Positions 60,206-64,000 of a stretch of 64,000 nucleotides of DNA are shown here, piece by piece. Origin of the DNA: Saccharibacillus sacchari DSM 19268 (GTDB lineage Bacteria; Bacillota; Bacilli; Paenibacillales; Paenibacillaceae); contig NZ_KK073875.1 of assembly GCF_000585395.1 (NCBI RefSeq), positions 907,311 to 971,310 of the forward strand, read 5' to 3'. Position 1 is the first letter of the stretch; the number at the start of each line of letters is the position of its first letter. The notes beneath the pieces are model-generated. The model did no database searches, had not been told where the DNA came from, and saw only the letters and a list, made by a program, of their open reading frames with translations. The translations under genes and the position numbers were made by a program.

Positions 60206-62611
60206 ATGAAGTTCACCGACGGTTACTGGCATGTCCGCCCGGGCATGACGCTCAATATCGCTACGGAGGTTCGCGATTTGCACGCCCATGAGGAAGACAT
60301 CGAAGTCTTTGCCGCCTCCAAAAAGATCATCTCCCGCGGCGATACGCTCAACAACGCCATACTCACTTTTCGCTATTCCTCTCCCCTGCCCGACGTGATC
60401 TGCGTCGAGTCCGTGCATCACGAAGGCAAGCGGGTACTCGGTCCTCATTTTGAAAAAGCAACCGATCCGACGACCCAAATCCGCATTGCAGAAAATGAGT
60501 CTTCCGCGATCCTGACTAGCGGCGACTTAAGCGTGCATATCGATAAAAACAACGGCTGGAGCACGCATTTCCACTACAAAGGCAGACGGCTCACCGGAAG
60601 CGGGTACAAAGGCCCTGCGCATATTCGCACTCCCGACGGCGACGTCTATATGCGCGACCAGCTTGATCTCGGCGTCGGCGAACGGATTTACGGATTGGGC
60701 GAACGCTTTACTCCTTTCGTGAAAAACGGTCAGGTCGTCGATCTCTGGAACGAAGACGGCGGGACGTGCAGCGAGCAAGCGTACAAAAACGTCCCTTTTT
60801 ACCTATCCAGCTTCGGCTACGGAGTCTTTGTCGATCATCCGGAAAAAGTCTCGTACGAGGTCGGTTCGGAACAGGTGGAAAAGGTGCAGTTCAGCGTGCC
60901 GGGCGAGCGGCTGCGTTACTATATCGTCGGCGGCGACACGCTGAAGGACGTACTGAAAAACTATACCGCGCTCACCGGACGCCCCGCGCTGCCTCCTGCT
61001 TGGTCGTATGGGCTGTGGCTCAGCACTTCGTTTACCACTTCCTATGACGAGCAAACGGTAAACAGCTTCGTGGACGGCATGTTCGAACGCGGCATTCCGG
61101 TGCACGTGTTCCACTTCGACTGCTTCTGGATGAAGGAATTCCAATGGTGCGATTTCCGTTGGGACGAGTCGCAGTTCCCGGACCCGCAAGGCATGCTGGA
61201 TCGGCTCAAAGCCAAAGGACTGAATATCTGCGTATGGATCAATTCGTATATCGGGCAAAAATCGGTTCTGTTTCGGGAAGGCATGGAGCACGGTTATTTG
61301 GTCAAAACGCCGGAAGGCGACGTATGGCAATGGGACCGTTGGCAGGGCGGCATGGGGCTGGTGGACTTCACGAACCCCGATGCGACGGAATGGTTCAAGT
61401 CCAAGTTGCGTCCGTTGATTCGCATGGGCGTCGATTGCTTCAAAACCGACTTCGGCGAGCGGATTCCGACGACGGGCGTGGCGTATCACGACGGCTCGGA
61501 CCCGGTCAAGATGCACAATTATTACACGTTCCTGTACAACAAAGCCGTGTTCGAAGTGCTGGAAGAGATCAAAGGCCGGGATCAGGCGCTGGTGTTCGCG
61601 CGTTCCTCGACAACTTGCGGCCAGCAGTTCCCGGTGCACTGGGGCGGCGACTGCACGGCGTCCTACGTCTCGATGGCCGAAAGTTTGCGGGGCGGGTTGT
61701 CCCTGGGGCTGTGCGGATTCGGATTTTGGAGTCACGATATCGGAGGGTTTGAAAATACGGCTTCGCCGGATATCTATAAGCGCTGGAGCGCATTCGGCCT
61801 GCTTTCTTCGCACAGTCGCCTGCACGGCAGCCAATCGTACCGAGTGCCGTGGTTGTTCGACGACGAAGCGAGCGACGTGCTGCGGCATTTTACACGGCTC
61901 AAAATGCGGCTCATGCCGTATCTGTTCGCCGCTTCGATCGAGGCCGTCCAAGGCGGTCTGCCGATGATGCGGGCGATGCTGCTGGAATTCGGCGAAGACC
62001 CGGCGGTCGAGGAACTGGATCGCCAATATATGCTGGGCGGATCGCTACTGGTCGCGCCGATCTTCAACGAGCGCGGCGAAGCCTTGTATTACCTGCCGGA
62101 AGGGCGCTGGACGCATCTGCTGACCGGCGAAGAGGTGCATGGAGGCCGCTGGCAGCGCGAGCAATACGATTACTTCGGTCTGCCTCTGTTCGTCCGTCCG
62201 AACACCCTGCTTGCGCTCGGCAGCGAAGAATCCCGTCCGGATTACGATTATCTCGACGGCGCGCAGCTGCACTTGTTCGCGCTGGAAGACGGTTATACGG
62301 CGAGCGCGGAGATTTACGCGGCTCGAACGGATCAATCTTTGCCGGATCGCGATCCGGGAGAATCGGTTTCGAGCCGGCAACCGCAACTCGCCGTTCGGGT
62401 GCGCCGAGAAGGTCAACTGTTGACCGTTACTGCCGAATCGGAAGGCAGCCGGCAGCAGCCGGCACGTCCATGGACGCTGGTCCTGCGCGGAATCGAAGAA
62501 ATCGCTTCGGTTGAAGGCGCCTCGATTCTGGATAGCGGCGATGCTGCGCAAGGCTTGGCGCTTATTGCGAACGAACGTCAGGGCACTTTTACGGTCACAT
62601 TGAAATCGTAG
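60206..62611 (+). CDS. yicI: Alpha-xylosidase, GH31 family (YicI-like)
   Basis: This 801-residue enzyme has the GH31 plan. The N-terminal beta domain begins MKFTDGYWHVRPG, as in E. coli YicI; the TIM barrel has the nucleophile Asp in DCFKTDFGERIPTTG and the acid/base Asp in HWGGDCTASYVSMAESLRGG, both with the YicI-type surroundings. It removes terminal alpha-xylose, for example isoprimeverose units from xyloglucan, in the cytoplasm; no signal peptide is present. ATG 60206 after AGGATGGTG is preferred to ATG 60191, as it matches the YicI start. The LacI-type gene upstream is its likely regulator. Confidence 0.92.
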   Translation: MKFTDGYWHVRPGMTLNIATEVRDLHAHEEDIEVFAASKKIISRGDTLNNAILTFRYSSPLPDVICVESVHHEGKRVLGPHFEKATDPTTQIRIAENESSAILTSGDLSVHIDKNNGWSTHFHYKGRRLTGSGYKGPAHIRTPDGDVYMRDQLDLGVGERIYGLGERFTPFVKNGQVVDLWNEDGGTCSEQAYKNVPFYLSSFGYGVFVDHPEKVSYEVGSEQVEKVQFSVPGERLRYYIVGGDTLKDVLKNYTALTGRPALPPAWSYGLWLSTSFTTSYDEQTVNSFVDGMFERGIPVHVFHFDCFWMKEFQWCDFRWDESQFPDPQGMLDRLKAKGLNICVWINSYIGQKSVLFREGMEHGYLVKTPEGDVWQWDRWQGGMGLVDFTNPDATEWFKSKLRPLIRMGVDCFKTDFGERIPTTGVAYHDGSDPVKMHNYYTFLYNKAVFEVLEEIKGRDQALVFARSSTTCGQQFPVHWGGDCTASYVSMAESLRGGLSLGLCGFGFWSHDIGGFENTASPDIYKRWSAFGLLSSHSRLHGSQSYRVPWLFDDEASDVLRHFTRLKMRLMPYLFAASIEAVQGGLPMMRAMLLEFGEDPAVEELDRQYMLGGSLLVAPIFNERGEALYYLPEGRWTHLLTGEEVHGGRWQREQYDYFGLPLFVRPNTLLALGSEESRPDYDYLDGAQLHLFALEDGYTASAEIYAARTDQSLPDRDPGESVSSRQPQLAVRVRREGQLLTVTAESEGSRQQPARPWTLVLRGIEEIASVEGASILDSGDAAQGLALIANERQGTFTVTLKS

Positions 62612-62654
62612 GTATTCATGCATCGGTCATTGACGAAGATCGGGCCGATTCATC

Positions 62655-62697
62655 GAAAAAAGCACGCTTCTCGTTGACCGGGAAAGCGTGCTTTTTC
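62655..62697 (+). terminator. Intrinsic terminator of the alpha-xylosidase gene
   Basis: AAAAAAGCACGCTT and AAGCGTGCTTTTT pair around the loop and a T-run follows. Confidence 0.85.
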
Positions 62698-62990
62698 GGC
62701 TATTGCTCCAGATTCGTACGGCTTTCGCGATAAAACTTTACTGCTTTCACACAAAAAAGAGAAGGAAATCATAGCTTTACTCGCGAACCTGTTTTAGAAT
62801 AGAACAAAATTGAAGGTTTTTCGTCGTCATTTTGGAATACGTCTCATACGCAAGCGCCGTATCGGTCTGCCGGGCATGTACCCGGCTTTCGTGCTGTGCA
62901 CGGGATACGATAAAAATCGGAATCTGCGGCGACATCCGGTCGGTTTGAGTAAATGCCGTGCCTCAACATTTTGGAAAAAGGAGGTCTCCC
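62698..62990. other. Intergenic region upstream of the 48-aa gene
   Basis: No ORF is supported here. An AT-rich stretch (62740-62830) including TAGAAT near 62797 may hold the promoter of the small gene. Confidence 0.3.
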
Positions 62991-63137
62991 ATGCCGAACC
63001 GCAACAAAAACAAATGGCTGGTGGTTCTAGCTGCCGGGCTTTTGATTATCAGTGCCTGGACGTGGGGCAACGATGCCGCTTCATTGGCTGTTAACATGCC
63101 CTCGTCGCCTTCGTCGATCCTGTCGTTCCTTGATTGA
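62991..63137 (+). CDS. Small peptide with one hydrophobic segment, 48 aa
   Basis: A short ORF lies behind an excellent AAAAAGGAGG ribosome binding site eight bases before its ATG. The product begins with a basic segment (MPNRNKNKW), followed by a hydrophobic stretch (LVVLAAGLLIISAWTW) and a Ser/Pro-rich tail ending FLD. It resembles a signal peptide or a small single-span membrane peptide. I do not recognise it. It is monocistronic, with the palindromic repeat copy 4 shortly after. Confidence 0.7.
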   Translation: MPNRNKNKWLVVLAAGLLIISAWTWGNDAASLAVNMPSSPSSILSFLD

Positions 63138-63197
63138 TGGTCATCGACGCATAAAGACGAATCGCAGATTGTTTGTGGCATACATAAGGTGGGTGGG

Positions 63198-63331
63198 GGA
63201 AGCAAGAAGACTACGAGAGAAATTCGTTCCATTCGCTGTCTCACTTGGAAAACTGGATTGGAATTTTTAGTGGAATTTTTCCAAGTTCAAAGGCGTCTGG
63301 AACGAATTTCTCTCTCCGTCTTCTTGCTTCC
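63198..63331. repeat. Dispersed palindromic element, copy 4 (inverted)
   Basis: GGAAGCAAGAAGAC (63198-63211) pairs with GTCTTCTTGCTTCC (63318-63331) over 14 bases. Inner AGAGAAATTCGTTC and GAACGAATTTCTCT arms, then CACTTGGAA/TTCCAAGT, follow. The element is nearly the reverse complement of copy 1 (24263-24396), with several paired differences. Confidence 0.8.
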
Positions 63332-63357
63332 AGTTACGGTAGAGTTTTTGGATAAAT

Positions 63358-63387
63358 AAAGGCGGACGATATTGTCCGCCTTTTTTG
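63358..63387. terminator. Bidirectional terminator at the thiD end
   Basis: AAAGGCGGAC and GTCCGCCTTTTTT pair around six bases between the small gene and thiD; T-run on the plus strand, A/T-rich on the minus. Confidence 0.8.
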
Positions 63388-63415
63388 CGTGTATCCAGCA
63401 AATTTCACAAGGCTA

Positions 63416-64000
63416 TTATCTTTGAAGATCGGCATGCTGCTTTCGATACGCCCAATGTGCGGTAGGGCCGTGGCCGGAGCCTAGGGCGAGTTCCGGGGCG
63501 CCTTCTATGGCGGCTTGAATGAAATCGCGGGCGGTTCGTACGGCTTCTTGCAAATCTTGGCCTACGGCTAGTCGCGCAGTGATGGCAGCGGAGAAAGTAC
63601 AGCCCGTACCGTGCGTGTGCGGGGTTGCGATTCGCGCTCCCGACAGTTCCTCGAATTTCCGTATCTGTGCGTCGTAGACCAGATCAACCACTCTCTCGGA
63701 CTCTGTCGGCTTCGAATCCGTAAAGTGCGCCTCGATCGCTTGGCGCTTCAGATCGTCCGCCTCAGCCTGTGGCTTCGCCGCTTCGGCTTTATCTATGGCA
63801 TGGCCGCCTTTGATCACTACGACTTTAGGGCCAAGACCGGCAATGCGCCTCGCGGCTTCCCGGCGATCGTTCATTGTGATAATTTTCATCCCGGTCAATG
63901 CTTCGGCTTCCGGGATGTTCGGCGTGACCACGAGCGCCAGCGGCAGCAGATGTCTTTTCAACGCTTCCACCGCTTCGGCGCGCAGCAGTTCGGCTCCGCC
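63416..64000 (-). CDS. thiD: Hydroxymethylpyrimidine kinase ThiD, partial (5' end beyond window)
   Basis: This frame runs into the window edge; only about the last 195 residues are visible. They hold the ThiD C-terminal half: GGAELL, ALVVTPNIPEAEALTG, VVVIKGGHAID and the anion-hole motif THGTGCTFSAAITARLAVG. ThiD phosphorylates hydroxymethylpyrimidine and its phosphate in thiamine synthesis. A Lys/Glu-rich insertion of about 35 residues (63692-63799) lies between GGH and the DLVYD strand, where typical ThiD has a short loop. The start codon lies outside the window. Confidence 0.88.
   Translation of the reverse strand, partial: GGAELLRAEAVEALKRHLLPLALVVTPNIPEAEALTGMKIITMNDRREAARRIAGLGPKVVVIKGGHAIDKAEAAKPQAEADDLKRQAIEAHFTDSKPTESERVVDLVYDAQIRKFEELSGARIATPHTHGTGCTFSAAITARLAVGQDLQEAVRTARDFIQAAIEGAPELALGSGHGPTAHWAYRKQHADLQR

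Noticed and set aside
63052-63270. Short frames in the palindromic repeats, with similar translations at 24202-24405 and 63052-63270
   Set aside because: The shared residues come from the repeat DNA itself and not from a conserved protein; no ribosome binding sites.
1-64000. CRISPR array, tRNA or rRNA genes, prophage
   Set aside because: No regularly spaced direct repeats, no CCA-ending cloverleaf or rRNA-like sequence and no phage structural genes were seen.

Overview
The window looks like chromosomal DNA of a Gram-positive, probably spore-forming member of the Paenibacillaceae (Paenibacillus or Saccharibacillus-like). This is inferred from AGGAGG-type ribosome binding sites before most genes, moderately high GC, many Firmicutes families (GpsB/DivIVA, BmrCD-like ABC pair, YkvA-like, YcdB/SLH, MutS2, AIM24, NrdIEF, DUF4179 anti-sigma) and the YicI and GH2 sugar genes. 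I see no rRNA, tRNA, CRISPR array, intact insertion sequence or prophage.

Layout. 0-5.8 kb: thioredoxin-like protein, DivIVA/GpsB-like protein, M29 aminopeptidase, a PgaC/PgaD-like exopolysaccharide pair and an Eis-like acetyltransferase. 5.8-9.8 kb: a BmrC/BmrD-like heterodimeric ABC exporter behind a possible leader ORF. 9.8-13.6 kb: a CHASE3 hybrid histidine kinase with a small unknown protein and a DUF985 cupin. 13.7-17.2 kb: the most unusual locus, a class I isoprenoid-synthase-like enzyme followed by a 90-residue NHLP-leader (RiPP precursor-like) peptide with a Trp-Gly near its C terminus, facing a convergent 7TM histidine kinase. 17.4-24.5 kb: a 54-aa membrane peptide, pdxK, an MFS exporter, an acidic disordered protein with a SigB-like promoter, then a long structured leader region and a MutS2 variant that keeps a KOW-like region but lacks the Smr domain. 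24.5-30.6 kb: beta-mannosidase divergent from a GmuE-like ROK kinase, and a three-gene membrane-protein operon. 30.7-37.4 kb: a large methyltransferase divergent from an ECF sigma/anti-sigma pair, an Lrp-type regulator, an MBL-fold hydrolase and an SseB-like protein. 37.6-47 kb: iron alcohol dehydrogenase with a Rex/FNR-like palindrome, a lipoprotein, gpmA, a GNAT, nrdI-nrdE-nrdF and a quinone-oxidoreductase-like protein. 47-64 kb: unknown protein, Vpr-like S8 protease, YcdB/SLH cell-surface protein, AIM24, cyclophilin lipoprotein with a YkgJ-like protein, LppM-like lipoprotein, phosphoesterase, LacI regulator with an alpha-xylosidase, a 48-aa peptide and a partial thiD.

Cross-cutting structure. 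At least four, possibly five, long imperfect palindromes sit between genes at 24.3, 28.5, 28.9, 41.6 and 63.3 kb. They share outer boxes (GGGAGAAATTC-type left arm and GAATTTCTCCC-type right arm) while their inner arms differ in sequence but remain complementary, which suggests a dispersed hairpin element selected for folding. Most genes end in recognisable intrinsic terminators, several of them bidirectional between convergent genes.

The best candidates for something new are the isoprenoid-synthase/NHLP-peptide/7TM-kinase locus, which resembles the logic but not the sequence of ComQ-ComX-ComP, and the structured leader with a seven-codon ORF ahead of the Smr-less MutS2. All functional statements come from reading the sequence; no database search was run.
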